Assembly: GCA_026645815.1 (NCBI GenBank) | Contig: JAPKMR010000007.1 | Span: forward strand, 49,029-113,028 | Direction of reading: 5' to 3' | Origin: Anaerolineae bacterium | GTDB taxonomy: Bacteria; Chloroflexota; Anaerolineae; B4-G1; SLSP01 | Length of the DNA: 64,000 nucleotides | Part shown: positions 28,275 through 38,013 of the stretch, piece by piece | Layout of the letters: each line of letters begins with the position of its first letter | Numbering within the stretch: the first letter of the stretch is position 1 | Position numbers and translations under genes: made by a program | The notes under the pieces: model-generated | Database searches by the model: none | Told to the model about the DNA's origin: nothing | What the model saw: the letters and a program-made list of their open reading frames with translations, nothing else

Positions 28275-28350
28275 GAGGGTGTTTTGAAGGGGCAGTTCTT
28301 TGCTTTGATTTTTTACACTTGCTGGTAAGTTCTTTGATAGAGGTCAGGCT

Positions 28351-29865
28351 ATGCAATTTCCAATTCTCAGCGCTATTTTGATCACGCCTTTGTTAGGGGC
28401 GTTGTTAATTCTGGTGATTCCTCGCGAGGATGCGCGAACGATCCGCCGTGTGGGCGTTGCCTTTGCGGTGATCAGTCTTGTGCTGGCAACGGTGCTTTGG
28501 GTGCGTGTGGAACAGCTGGGGGCAGACGCGCTGCAGTTGATTGAGCATTACCCCTGGATTGCGTCTTTTGATATATGGTATCATGTCGGCGCTGATGGCC
28601 TTAGCGTGCCGTTAGTCTGGTTAACGGCGTTTCTGATGACACTAGCGCTGTTTTATTCTGCGCATGTGATTGAAGACCGGGTAAAAGAATACTTTTTCCT
28701 CTTTCTGTTACTTGAGACCGGCTTAATCGGCGTTTTCCTGGCATTGGATTTGGTATTGTTCTATGTCTTCTGGGAAATTGGCCTGGTGCCGATGTTCCTG
28801 ATTATTGGTATTTGGGGTGGTAAACGGCGCGATTATGCGGCGATCAAGTTCTTCCTGTATACACTTGCAGGTAGTGTATTTGCGCTGCTGGCAATCATCG
28901 CGATCTATTTCAATACGGGTACTTTCGATATCATCGAATTGGCGCGCTTAAAGCCTTTCGCCGATAACTGGTTATGGGCGAACCTCGCTTTCTGGGGGCT
29001 GTGGCTTGCCTTTGCCATCAAGATTCCCGTTTTCCCGCTGCACACCTGGTTGCCTGATGCGCATACTGAAGCGCCTACGGCGGGTAGTGTGATGTTGGCT
29101 GGGGTGTTGCTCAAGCTTGGCGCTTACGGTATGTTGCGGATTGGCCTGCCGCTGTTCCCCCAGTTGTTCCGCTACTATGTGCTCGACGTTCCGATCTTGC
29201 CTGTTCTGGCACTGTTCAGCATTGTCTATGGAGCGCTGGTTTGCCTGGCGCAATGGGATTTCAAGCGTTTGATCGCTTATTCTTCTGTAGCGCATATGGG
29301 TTATTTCACGCTGGGGTTGTGCGCGGCAGCGGTTGGCGGCGCCGGTACGCAGATGGCTGCGGTTTCGGCGCTCAACGGCGCTGCCTGGCAACTTTTCTCG
29401 CACGGGATTATCACCGGTGGCATGTTCTTCCTGGTTGGGATGTTGTATGACCGGGCACATACCCGCGATTTGCGGGCTTTCGGTGGATTTTCGGGACAGA
29501 TGCCGGTCTATTACGGTTTGACACTGGTATTTGCATTGGCTTCTTTGGGACTGCCGGGGCTTGCGGGCTTCTGGAGCGAGCTGCTTGTTTTCCGCGGTAC
29601 CGCTCAGTTATTGCCTTTGGCAGCCTACATTGGCGTGTTGGGAATGGTTTTCACCGCGGCATATATTCTGTGGAAGGTGATCCAGCATGTTTTCTTGGGC
29701 ACGTTTGATGCCATTCGCTGGGGCACGCTTACCGACCTGAAGTGGTGGGAACAGGTTGCAGTGGTGCCGTTGTTGGTGCTGACTATTGGGTTGGGACTTT
29801 ACCCTGCGCCATTATTGGCAACATTTGACTCGGCTGTGACGGCGCTGCTGCACGTTTTACCCTGA
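28351..29865 (+). CDS. nuoM: NADH-quinone oxidoreductase subunit M
   Basis: FFLFLLLETGLIGVFLALDLVLFYVFWEIGLVPMFLIIGIWGG...KIPVFPLHTWLPDAHTEAPTAGSVMLAGVLLKLG. Confidence 0.96.
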   Translation: MQFPILSAILITPLLGALLILVIPREDARTIRRVGVAFAVISLVLATVLWVRVEQLGADALQLIEHYPWIASFDIWYHVGADGLSVPLVWLTAFLMTLALFYSAHVIEDRVKEYFFLFLLLETGLIGVFLALDLVLFYVFWEIGLVPMFLIIGIWGGKRRDYAAIKFFLYTLAGSVFALLAIIAIYFNTGTFDIIELARLKPFADNWLWANLAFWGLWLAFAIKIPVFPLHTWLPDAHTEAPTAGSVMLAGVLLKLGAYGMLRIGLPLFPQLFRYYVLDVPILPVLALFSIVYGALVCLAQWDFKRLIAYSSVAHMGYFTLGLCAAAVGGAGTQMAAVSALNGAAWQLFSHGIITGGMFFLVGMLYDRAHTRDLRAFGGFSGQMPVYYGLTLVFALASLGLPGLAGFWSELLVFRGTAQLLPLAAYIGVLGMVFTAAYILWKVIQHVFLGTFDAIRWGTLTDLKWWEQVAVVPLLVLTIGLGLYPAPLLATFDSAVTALLHVLP

Positions 29866-29875
29866 AGGGAGCCTC

Positions 29876-31369
29876 ATGCTGGACCCGATTTCGGTCTTTC
29901 GCGCCTTTGCCCCTGAGCTGGTGTTGCTTCTCGCCACCTTGTTGGTGTTGTCGGGCGATCTGATCTTTCACCCGCGCGGTCGGCGCTACTGCACCGCGTT
30001 TACCGTCGGCGGTTTATTTTTGGCTTTCCTGTTCGCTATTGTATTTCGCTTGCCTGATGACACGTCCTTTGTGCCTGCGGGTCTCACGATTGATGCTTTC
30101 GCGCTCGCTGTCAAGCTGTTGGGTTTCTTCTGTATCGCCATGATCGCACTATTGGCTGAGGCGGGCGATTGCTGTAAGTCATCGTCAACAGCACTGTATT
30201 GTGCTCTGCTCCTTGTTGCGGCTCTTGTGATTTCCATCCTTGGCGCCGCCTCCGATCTGGTGCTCATACTCCTGGCGCTTGATTTTCTTGGCGTGATTGC
30301 CTATATCATGACCGGCTACGACCGTGTGAGTCCCAGCGCTTCAGAAGCGGCGCTCAAGTATCTTCTTTACGGCAGCACGCTCTCCGCACTGATGCTCTTT
30401 GGCTTTTCCTGGCTCTATGGTGTTTCGGCGACGACAGACCTCGTGGGCTTAGGCGCTTTCCTTGACCGGGGGGCGACATCATCGGCACTTTTGCTTCGCG
30501 CCGCTGAATTGGACTATGTGGTTTTGCCTGCCTTGATCATGGTTGGCGCAGGTTTTGCCACGAAACTTGCGGCGGCGCCTTTCCATCAGTGGGCGCCGGA
30601 TACTTATCAAGGTGCGCCTACATGTTCTACCGCCTTTATTGCTGTCGTGCCGAAGATCGGAGGGTTAATTGCCCTGGTGCGCTTTACCCTCGTGGCGATT
30701 CCTGCATCTTCCTCGGAGCATGGCGGTGATTGGCAGGCCTTGCTGGTGGCATTGGCCATAGTGACGATGATTGTGGGTAGTTTGGCTGCTCTGTTGCAGA
30801 AGGACATCAAACGGCTATTGGCTTATTCAGGGGTTGCCCAAGTCGGGTATCTGGTGATCGGTGTGGTCACACAGTCTCCCACAGGTCTGGCGGCATTGCT
30901 ATTCTATCTGTTAGTCTATGCGTTGGCTACTGTTGGTATCTTTGCCGCGATTATTGCAGTAACGGGGAAATTGACACCCGTTTCGACTGAAATTTCGACG
31001 TTCTCAGGGTTGCATCGGCGCGCGCCGTGGGTCGCCTTTGGTGTATTGGTGGGATTGTTGGCGCTCATTGGTTTGCCTCTCACAGGTGGCTTCATTGGCA
31101 AATTTTGGTTGTTCATTGCTGCGCTTGAAAAGGGTTTCCCCTGGCTTACCGTAGTTGTGGTGCTCAGTAGCGTCATTTCGATTGCTTATTATTGGAAGAT
31201 CATTCGCGCTATGTATTTTCTGCCGGTGTATACCGATGAGGCATTGCACATGCCAACCTGGCTTTCGATGGCATTGGGCATATGTGCGATCCTCGTGATT
31301 CTGTTGGGCTTGTTTCCAAATAGCGTGCTCGCGTTTTTCCGTCTGGCGGTTGCTGATTTTAGGTTCTAA
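29876..31369 (+). CDS. nuoN: NADH-quinone oxidoreductase subunit N
   Basis: ASEAALKYLLYGSTLSALMLFGFSWLYG...KLAAAPFHQWAPDTYQGAPTCSTAFIAVVPKIGG. Confidence 0.95.
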   Translation: MLDPISVFRAFAPELVLLLATLLVLSGDLIFHPRGRRYCTAFTVGGLFLAFLFAIVFRLPDDTSFVPAGLTIDAFALAVKLLGFFCIAMIALLAEAGDCCKSSSTALYCALLLVAALVISILGAASDLVLILLALDFLGVIAYIMTGYDRVSPSASEAALKYLLYGSTLSALMLFGFSWLYGVSATTDLVGLGAFLDRGATSSALLLRAAELDYVVLPALIMVGAGFATKLAAAPFHQWAPDTYQGAPTCSTAFIAVVPKIGGLIALVRFTLVAIPASSSEHGGDWQALLVALAIVTMIVGSLAALLQKDIKRLLAYSGVAQVGYLVIGVVTQSPTGLAALLFYLLVYALATVGIFAAIIAVTGKLTPVSTEISTFSGLHRRAPWVAFGVLVGLLALIGLPLTGGFIGKFWLFIAALEKGFPWLTVVVVLSSVISIAYYWKIIRAMYFLPVYTDEALHMPTWLSMALGICAILVILLGLFPNSVLAFFRLAVADFRF

Positions 31370-31392
31370 ACTCCAATTGGGGAGAGCGACAA

Positions 31393-32937
31393 ATGCGTTT
31401 CAGTGAATTGCTGCCTCTGATTCCGGGTGTGTTGGGCCGTACGGATGTAGATACCGATGTTATCAGTGTTACGGCGGATTCCCGGCGCGTCGTTGCCGGC
31501 AGTATTTTTGTTGCCATTCCAGGCCTCACCCGTGACGGGCACGACTTTATTCCACAAGCTTTGGCGTCCGGCGCAGCTGCCATCGTGGGTGAGCGCCAGC
31601 CTGTTGATCTGTCTTTGCCGCCTGAGACACCCTATGGGTTGGTCGCGAATGCCGCCCAGGCTTTTGGTTGGCTGAAATCTGGGTTGCTTGGATTCCCCTC
31701 CCGAAAGATGACATTGATCGGTGTCACCGGCACAGATGGAAAAACAACGACCACCAATTTAATCCACATGATCCTCCTTGCCGCCGGTCATAATGCCGGG
31801 ATGATCAGCACGGTAAACGCGCAGATTGGCGCGCGCACTCTGGATACGGGTCTGCATACCACGACCCCGCCGGCTGACGAGATTCAGGAATACCTTGCGG
31901 AGATGGTGGCGGGCGACAGCTCTCACGCCGTCGTTGAAGCAACCTCGCATGGGCTGGCGCAGCACCGGTTGGCAGGTTGTGATTTCGATGTGGCTGTGGT
32001 GACCAACATCACTCACGAGCACCTGGATTACCATGGCACCTGGGAAGCTTATCGCGAAGCGAAGGCAGGTCTGTTCCGCGGGCTATATTCTTCCTATCGC
32101 AAACCTGATGCGCCCAAAATCTCGGTGCTCAATGCCGATGATCATGGCTCCTATGATTATCTCCGCCATATTCCGGCAGATTGGCAGGTGGTCTATGGGC
32201 TTGATGTTGAAGAAGCCGATGTGACTGCGGTGGATATCTGTCATACGCCTGCAGGGTTGCAGTTTATGGTGTTAAGCCCATGGGGGCAGGTTGAGATCAA
32301 TTCGAATCTGGTTGGCGCCTTTAATATCAGCAATATCCTTGCTGCGGTAACTACAGGACTGGCTCTGGAGGTTGCTCCTGAACGGGTAGCGGCGGGAATC
32401 GCCGCTTTCAAGGGTGTCCCCGGTCGCATGGAGCGTATTGATGCGGGGCAGGATTTCACGGCGATTGTGGACTTCGCGCATACGCCGAATGCGCTTCGGC
32501 GTGCTCTGGAGGCGGCGAGAGGGTTGGTGCCGGAGCAGGGGCGCGTGATAGTGGCTTTTGGCTGTGCGGGATTGCGTGATCGTGAAAAACGGCGCTTGAT
32601 GGGCGAGGTCGCCGCCGCGGGAGCAGATATCACAGTTATTACAGCTGAGGACCCTCGTACGGAGTCGTTGGACGCGATTGTGGCGGAGACCGCACATGCT
32701 CTGGAACTCGGCGGCAAGGTTGAGGGACGAGATTTCTTCCGTGTTTCAGATCGGGGTAAGGCTTTGCTGCATGCGGTATCTTTGGCGCGCCCCGGTGACC
32801 TTGTGATGGCTTGTGGCAAGGGTCATGAACAGAGTATGTGCTTTGGAGAGGTCGAGTATCCGTGGGATGATCGTGAGGCGATACGTAAGGCTTTACAGGG
32901 TGATTTTCTGGCGACATTGCCCACCGCGGGGATTTGA
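31393..32937 (+). CDS. murE: UDP-N-acetylmuramyl-tripeptide synthetase
   Basis: LIGVTGTDGKTTTTNLIHMIL...VVTNITHEHLDYHGTWEAYREAKAGLF...VIVAFGCAGLRDREKRRLMGEVA. Confidence 0.93.
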   Translation: MRFSELLPLIPGVLGRTDVDTDVISVTADSRRVVAGSIFVAIPGLTRDGHDFIPQALASGAAAIVGERQPVDLSLPPETPYGLVANAAQAFGWLKSGLLGFPSRKMTLIGVTGTDGKTTTTNLIHMILLAAGHNAGMISTVNAQIGARTLDTGLHTTTPPADEIQEYLAEMVAGDSSHAVVEATSHGLAQHRLAGCDFDVAVVTNITHEHLDYHGTWEAYREAKAGLFRGLYSSYRKPDAPKISVLNADDHGSYDYLRHIPADWQVVYGLDVEEADVTAVDICHTPAGLQFMVLSPWGQVEINSNLVGAFNISNILAAVTTGLALEVAPERVAAGIAAFKGVPGRMERIDAGQDFTAIVDFAHTPNALRRALEAARGLVPEQGRVIVAFGCAGLRDREKRRLMGEVAAAGADITVITAEDPRTESLDAIVAETAHALELGGKVEGRDFFRVSDRGKALLHAVSLARPGDLVMACGKGHEQSMCFGEVEYPWDDREAIRKALQGDFLATLPTAGI

Positions 32938-32998
32938 GGGCGGTTTTGTCAGAGTTTAGCAGCGTCATGTGCGGGGTTCAAGCCCTGAGAGGGTGTTT

Positions 32999-34093
32999 AT
33001 GCGACTAGCCCTGGTTCATGATTGGCTCAACCAGCTAGGCGGGGCAGAACGGGTTCTGGAAGATTTACACCAGTTTTTCCCCACTGCACCAATCCACACC
33101 AGTATTTACTGGCGCGAGAAGCTCCCCCAATCCTACCGCGAGTGGGATATCCATACAACATGGATGGACCGTTTGCCGGGAGTACACCGGCACCATCAAT
33201 GGTACTTCCCGTTTTATGCCTTGGCTTTTGCCCGCATGAACCTGGCGTCTGCTGGCTATGATGCGATTCTGAGTAACAAGAGCGGCTTTTGTCATGGTAT
33301 TCAGGCGGGTGAGATACCCCATCTCTGTTATTGTCTAGCGCCAACTCGCTATGTTTGGGAGTATGAGTCCTATGCGGCGCGCGAGAATCTGCCGCCGGTT
33401 TTGCGTGTGGCGCTCAAGCCAATAATAAGCGCGTTGCGGCGTTGGGATCATGCAGCAGCACAGCGACCTCACACTCACTTTATCGCCATCTCTACTGAAA
33501 TTCAAGAACGTATTCGCCGTTATTACCAGCGTGAATCCGAGATCATTTACCCTCCCGTGGATGTGAAGCGCTACTCTGTGTTCGGGAATCCCGGGGATTA
33601 TTATCTCATTGTCTCGCGTTTAATTCCCTACAAGCGTATTGACCTGGCGGTGCGCGCCTTCACAGCTTTGGGGTTGCCATTACGAATTGCTGGCAGTGGA
33701 CGGGATCGCGCCGCGCTGGAGGCCATTGCAGGCCCAAACGTGGAGTTTCTCGGTTATGTGCCCGATGCGGATTTGCGTCTGTTGCTGGGGCAGTGTAAAG
33801 CCTTTGTCTTCCCCGGCAGGGAGGATTTTGGAATTGCTCCGTTAGAGGCGCAGGCAGCTGGGCGTCCGGTTATCGCTTTTGGTGCAGCTGGTGCGCTTGA
33901 TACGGTTATCGAAGGGGAGACGGGCGTCTTCTTCCGGGAGCAGACGGTGGAAGCTTTAATTGCAGCTGTTGAGACATTCGATGCGTGGGCTGTAGATCCG
34001 TGGGCTTGTCGCGCCAACGCTGAACGTTTCTCTGTGGAGCGCTTTCAGCAAGAGATCACTGCGGCGTTGCACTCCCTCTGCGTCAAATCGTAG
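32999..34093 (+). CDS. Group 1 (GT4-like) glycosyltransferase
   Basis: MRLALVHDWLNQLGGAERVLEDLHQFFPTAPIHTSIY...FVFPGREDFGIAPLEAQAAGRPVIAFGAAGALDTV. Confidence 0.92.
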   Translation: MRLALVHDWLNQLGGAERVLEDLHQFFPTAPIHTSIYWREKLPQSYREWDIHTTWMDRLPGVHRHHQWYFPFYALAFARMNLASAGYDAILSNKSGFCHGIQAGEIPHLCYCLAPTRYVWEYESYAARENLPPVLRVALKPIISALRRWDHAAAQRPHTHFIAISTEIQERIRRYYQRESEIIYPPVDVKRYSVFGNPGDYYLIVSRLIPYKRIDLAVRAFTALGLPLRIAGSGRDRAALEAIAGPNVEFLGYVPDADLRLLLGQCKAFVFPGREDFGIAPLEAQAAGRPVIAFGAAGALDTVIEGETGVFFREQTVEALIAAVETFDAWAVDPWACRANAERFSVERFQQEITAALHSLCVKS

Positions 34094-34150
34094 ATTGGCG
34101 GAAATCCCAGGCGCTAAAGAACGAGTTTTCCTGGGGGTGTGCGTCGGTTT

Positions 34151-35974
34151 TTACCATGGGTAGGACTGCACTTCCCACTCTGGACGGTACGTCCACCAGG
34201 GCAGAATCCCATAAGAGGCATTGACTTCTTCCTCATCGTAGAGTTCCAGCATGCACTGGTACCAACTTAGCCCCTCGGTTTTCTGGAAGTGCCACCATTC
34301 GATATCAAACCACGAAGTACGCCACCCGGAAAGGGCGTTGCGGCGTTCCCAGTCGTAATCTGCAGCAAGCGCAGTGAAATCTACATAATATCCGGCTGGA
34401 ACTTCGCTCTTGAGTTCTCCTCCCTGGACTGCTGCAAGCCCACCTTTGGACCGCGCTGACAGGTCCCAGGGGCGATCGCGCATCGGTTCTCCAAGGCTGC
34501 CATCCTGGCGTGCGGCTTTGATGTAGACGCGCCAGTAAGTAACGCCGCCGATATCTTCTCGAACCAGCTCGATTTGCCCGTTGCTCAGGAAACCCTGGTT
34601 GATATCAACAGCGCGACCGCAAACGTGCCAGGAGATGCGACCCTGTCCTGGGCGCGGCGTATGGTTCATTGTGCGCCATGAATCACCCAGGATGCTCAAA
34701 TAGTCCCAACCAGTGTCCTCTTGCACGCGCTGTCGTAAAGCATTAAAGCTATCATTGACACGGTCGCTCAGTTTTTCGACATTATCGCCATTGTTCACGC
34801 CTGGAAGCCCTACCAGATCGTAGGCGCTCGGCTTTGCTTCGGTGTTGAGCAGTAGTTCTACATACAGTGGCGATTCTTGTTGTGTCATGCGTGCCGCTAA
34901 CTGCTGTGAGAGTTCTGCGGGAATAGCGTGCCGACTCCAACTGGGGCTGGACATCCAATCGGTTGAGCTATAACCCTCTTGCGCCAATGCCCAACCGGCA
35001 ATGTTAGCCGCGACCAGGTACGAGGTATCACTGCGCCGGTAGATGTATGCCAGCGCCCCTCCATCCGGTGACCAGGTGGGCTGTCCACCGGTGCCAAAGA
35101 GCATCGGGCGCAATTCGCCAGTTGTGACCGCGGCAGTATCAAAGGGCAGGATGCGGTTCTCTTCATTGCCTGGTGTACCGGCTGAATATGCCAGAAAAGC
35201 ACCATCGGGCGCCCAGGCAGCATAGTCTTCTTGTTGCTCCAACGAATTGGTGAGATTGAGCACCTCGCCTGTATCGAGGGAGATGACGTGAATATCCTTG
35301 CTCCCATCACGCAAGGAAGTAAAGGCAATATGGCGTCCATTGGGCGACCAGGCCGGCGAGAAATCGGGGGCAGGGTGATTGGTGAGCTCGTATTTCTCTT
35401 CGCCATTGACATTGATTACGTAAATGTCGAAGTTCTCGCCGTTGTATACTTCATAGGCAAGCCATTGGCTATCTGGGGACCATGTAGGACGCGCTTCGAA
35501 CAGGGTGTCGCGAGTGAGACGCAGCACAGTGCCTGTTTGCATATCCATGAGATAGATATCCCAACTGTGGGAGCGTTGCGACGCAAATGCCAACCAACGA
35601 CCGTCTGGAGACCAGGCTGGGTCGCGATCAGCTGCTGGATCATACGTGAGGCGAAGCAATTGCCCATCATTTTGTGAGAGCAGGTAGATGTCGCTATTGC
35701 CATTATGGCGCATGGTAAAGGCCAATGTTCCACCACTGCCCACCGGGGTAGGGCTTGGTTCGGGAGCAACTGGTGTACCAGGGGTGGGGGTCACGACAAT
35801 GATTTGTGTCTCGCCTGGCAGCGACAGCGTCGTTTTGGGTAAAGTTGCCAATCGTATCAGGGCCGCCATCACGAAAAAGAGGCAAACCCAGAATAGAACC
35901 GGCAGCTGCACCACTCGTGGGCGGAAGAGCGCCTTAATCCAACGGAAGAGCACAAACCCCTTTGGTTGTTCCAT
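34151..35974 (-). CDS. TolB-like/WD40-type beta-propeller protein, membrane anchored
   Basis: Repeated GNSDIYLL...PAWSPDGRWLAFAS, WSPDSQWLAYEV, WSPNGRHIAFTSLRDGSKDIHV motifs; N-terminal TM. Confidence 0.8.
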   Translation of the reverse strand: MEQPKGFVLFRWIKALFRPRVVQLPVLFWVCLFFVMAALIRLATLPKTTLSLPGETQIIVVTPTPGTPVAPEPSPTPVGSGGTLAFTMRHNGNSDIYLLSQNDGQLLRLTYDPAADRDPAWSPDGRWLAFASQRSHSWDIYLMDMQTGTVLRLTRDTLFEARPTWSPDSQWLAYEVYNGENFDIYVINVNGEEKYELTNHPAPDFSPAWSPNGRHIAFTSLRDGSKDIHVISLDTGEVLNLTNSLEQQEDYAAWAPDGAFLAYSAGTPGNEENRILPFDTAAVTTGELRPMLFGTGGQPTWSPDGGALAYIYRRSDTSYLVAANIAGWALAQEGYSSTDWMSSPSWSRHAIPAELSQQLAARMTQQESPLYVELLLNTEAKPSAYDLVGLPGVNNGDNVEKLSDRVNDSFNALRQRVQEDTGWDYLSILGDSWRTMNHTPRPGQGRISWHVCGRAVDINQGFLSNGQIELVREDIGGVTYWRVYIKAARQDGSLGEPMRDRPWDLSARSKGGLAAVQGGELKSEVPAGYYVDFTALAADYDWERRNALSGWRTSWFDIEWWHFQKTEGLSWYQCMLELYDEEEVNASYGILPWWTYRPEWEVQSYPW

Positions 35975-36052
35975 GGTATGAAAGATAGTCGTTTTGGGGT
36001 GAATGTCAAGTAGAGGCTTGGGATTTGGGCGTTTGCGGCAACAGGTTGAAGG

Positions 36053-36874
36053 TTATTCCAGATTGTAGTATGTTAGTAGCAGGCGCTCGAAAAGGCGTGA
36101 GGGCAAGAAGGGTTTTATGCGCGCTGCAAGCCGTTGGGGGAAGGGCCCGATGAGATAGCGCATCCTCGGTTTTCTGGCAGCGACAATCTTGACCACGCTA
36201 CAAGCCACTTTCTCCGGCGAAAAACCGTTGCGCTCATCGGTTTCGATTTTCATAAGCGCCTGGCGATAGCGTGTGGCATAAGGCGAATCTAGATCGGTGG
36301 CAGCTGCCGCGTGCAGCCGGTTGGCGGTGAATGCCGTGCTCACATCACCTGGCTCGACTAGCACGACGTGAATGCCTGAACCGGTTAGCTCCAATCGCAG
36401 CGATTCTGTGAAGCCCTCGACGGCGTATTTGCTGGCACTGTACGGCGCCTGGTAGGGTAACCCCATCAAGCCACCGATTGAACTCATATTGATGATGAGC
36501 CCCGTTCTCTGTTTTCGCATGATGGGCAGCACCGCACGGCACACTCGAACTACGCCGAAGAAGTTCACATCAAAGAGCGACTGGGCTTCCTCAAGTGTCG
36601 TATCTTCCACTGCCCCACCAAAGCCTTTACCGCTGTTGTTCAGGACGCAATCGAGCCGACCCTCATGCTCCATGATTTTCTGGATGGCGGCATCCACTGA
36701 TGCCTCTTGGGTCACATCCATGCATAGTGGTGTAAATGCGGTAGCTGTGCGGAAGGTCTGACGACTGGTACCGTAGACCCGGTGTCCCAGCGCGGCGAGG
36801 TCTGTCGCGCAGGCAAACCCTATCCCAGAAGATGCGCCGGTAATGAGAATCACTTTTGCGTGGGTAGCATTCAT
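36053..36874 (-). CDS. SDR family oxidoreductase
   Basis: VILITGASSGIGFACATDLAALGHRVYGTSR...LNNSGKGFGGA...YSASKYAVEGFTESLRLEL. Confidence 0.93.
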   Translation of the reverse strand: MNATHAKVILITGASSGIGFACATDLAALGHRVYGTSRQTFRTATAFTPLCMDVTQEASVDAAIQKIMEHEGRLDCVLNNSGKGFGGAVEDTTLEEAQSLFDVNFFGVVRVCRAVLPIMRKQRTGLIINMSSIGGLMGLPYQAPYSASKYAVEGFTESLRLELTGSGIHVVLVEPGDVSTAFTANRLHAAAATDLDSPYATRYRQALMKIETDERNGFSPEKVACSVVKIVAARKPRMRYLIGPFPQRLAARIKPFLPSRLFERLLLTYYNLE

Positions 36875-37004
36875 GGCTCTCGATATTCCTCCAGGAGGTT
36901 AATGATATGTTACAGCTTTATCTTTGTCCCAGGATTCTTGTGACAAAGTAATACGTATCAGTATATGGGAGGTCGTTGCGCTGTCAACGCTAGTTCTTTG
37001 GTGA

Positions 37005-37047
37005 GTGATTTTTCACGTCGTGGCGCAGCCACACCGTGAAAAATCAC
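37005..37047. repeat. Intergenic hairpin (TTTTT/AAAAA stem family)
   Basis: GTGATTTTTCACG ... CGTGAAAAATCAC with inner GTGGC-GCA-GCCAC. Confidence 0.65.
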
Positions 37048-37050
37048 CTC

Positions 37051-37094
37051 TCTCACACGTCCCTACAGGGCGCGTCCTGTAGGGACGTGTGAGA
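37051..37094. repeat. Perfect 19-bp inverted repeat
   Basis: TCTCACACGTCCCTACAGG-GCGCGT-CCTGTAGGGACGTGTGAGA. Confidence 0.8.
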
Positions 37095-37190
37095 TTGTCG
37101 CCCGGCATGAAATACACCCCGGAAAGGGATTCCGTTGCAGGTCGCTGACCGAGAAGCCCTCTGAATGGCTACAAATGCCCGGAAAAACCG

Positions 37191-37222
37191 TCTATTGACA
37201 AATTGACAATAGATGTTATACT
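37191..37222 (+). promoter_or_regulatory. Sigma70-like promoter overlapped by operator TCTATTG-N9-CAATAGA
   Basis: Operator 37191-37213; TTGACA (37195-37200)-N16-TATACT (37217-37222); same operator at 43178-43200. Confidence 0.72.
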
Positions 37223-37304
37223 TTTAGCAGGGTATGTACCGGAATGGTCTTCACCAAGTGGTGGGGAGCGGTCATATTTCCATCAATTGAGGAGGTTTTT
37301 GAAT

Positions 37305-37685
37305 ATGTCTATTGTAATTTCCGCCAGCGCTGCCGATTTGGATGCGCCTGTTAGTCCGATTTTTGCACGTTGTCAGTACTTCATCTTTGTGAATCCGGAG
37401 ACGTTGGAATTTGAGGCGTTGCCCAATCCTGCGATTGGCGCATCTGGGGGAGCTGGTGTTCAGGCGGCGCAGTTGGTCCTTCGACGTGGTGTGCGGGCCG
37501 TTATTGCGCCTAATCTTGGACCTAATGCCTTTCGGATCGTTGTAGCCGCGGGCGTGCCGGCTTATCAGCAGCAGGGTGCAACTGTACGTGAAGTGATTGC
37601 CGCCTTCAACGCTGGGCAATTGTTGCGGTTGGATACACCTGGCGCTGATCATGTCGGTTTGGTTGGCGGACGGCACCACCGGTAA
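37305..37685 (+). CDS. NifB/NifX-type dinitrogenase iron-molybdenum cofactor-binding family protein (ORP/MTH1175-like)
   Basis: MSIVISASAADLDAPVSPIFARCQYFIFVNPETLEFEALPNPAIGASGGAGVQAAQLVLRRGVRAVIAPNLGPNAFRIVVAAGVPAY. Confidence 0.9.
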   Translation: MSIVISASAADLDAPVSPIFARCQYFIFVNPETLEFEALPNPAIGASGGAGVQAAQLVLRRGVRAVIAPNLGPNAFRIVVAAGVPAYQQQGATVREVIAAFNAGQLLRLDTPGADHVGLVGGRHHR

Positions 37686-37794
37686 TAGTGATGGGGGATG
37701 GTGGATAGCGATTTTAGCCATGCGATGGCATAACAAATGGCTTCGCGGGGGGTGTTTTGCATGATCAGGGTACTGGATTATTCGTAGAGGTGAG

Positions 37795-38013
37795 ATGATG
37801 AATCGTGGACAGGGTGGTGGTAGTGGCGGTGGTCGTGGCGGCGGCGTGGGGCGTGGGCGAGGTTTAGGCCCCGGACGTGGTGGCGGTACGGCAGCTGGTC
37901 CCGGAGGTGTTTGCGTTTGTCCGGCTTGTGGGCATCGTGAGTCACACGTGCCCGGACAGCCCTGCACCAGTAGAGTTTGTCCTGAATGCGGAACGCGGAT
38001 GATTCGGGAATGA
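37795..38013 (+). CDS. Small Gly-rich protein with C-terminal zinc-ribbon-like Cys4 motif
   Basis: MNRGQGGGSGGGRGGG...GVCVCPACGHRESHVPGQPCTSRVCPECGTRMIRE; ATGA overlap with next gene. Confidence 0.78.
   Translation: MMNRGQGGGSGGGRGGGVGRGRGLGPGRGGGTAAGPGGVCVCPACGHRESHVPGQPCTSRVCPECGTRMIRE

Noticed and set aside
23683-31369. Alternative reading of the nuo genes as an Mrp antiporter or group 4 hydrogenase membrane module
   Set aside because: Presence of NuoA, NuoJ, NuoK and distinct L, M, N subunits with full NuoH signature fits the complex I membrane arm better; no hydrogenase subunits or Mrp-specific genes seen.
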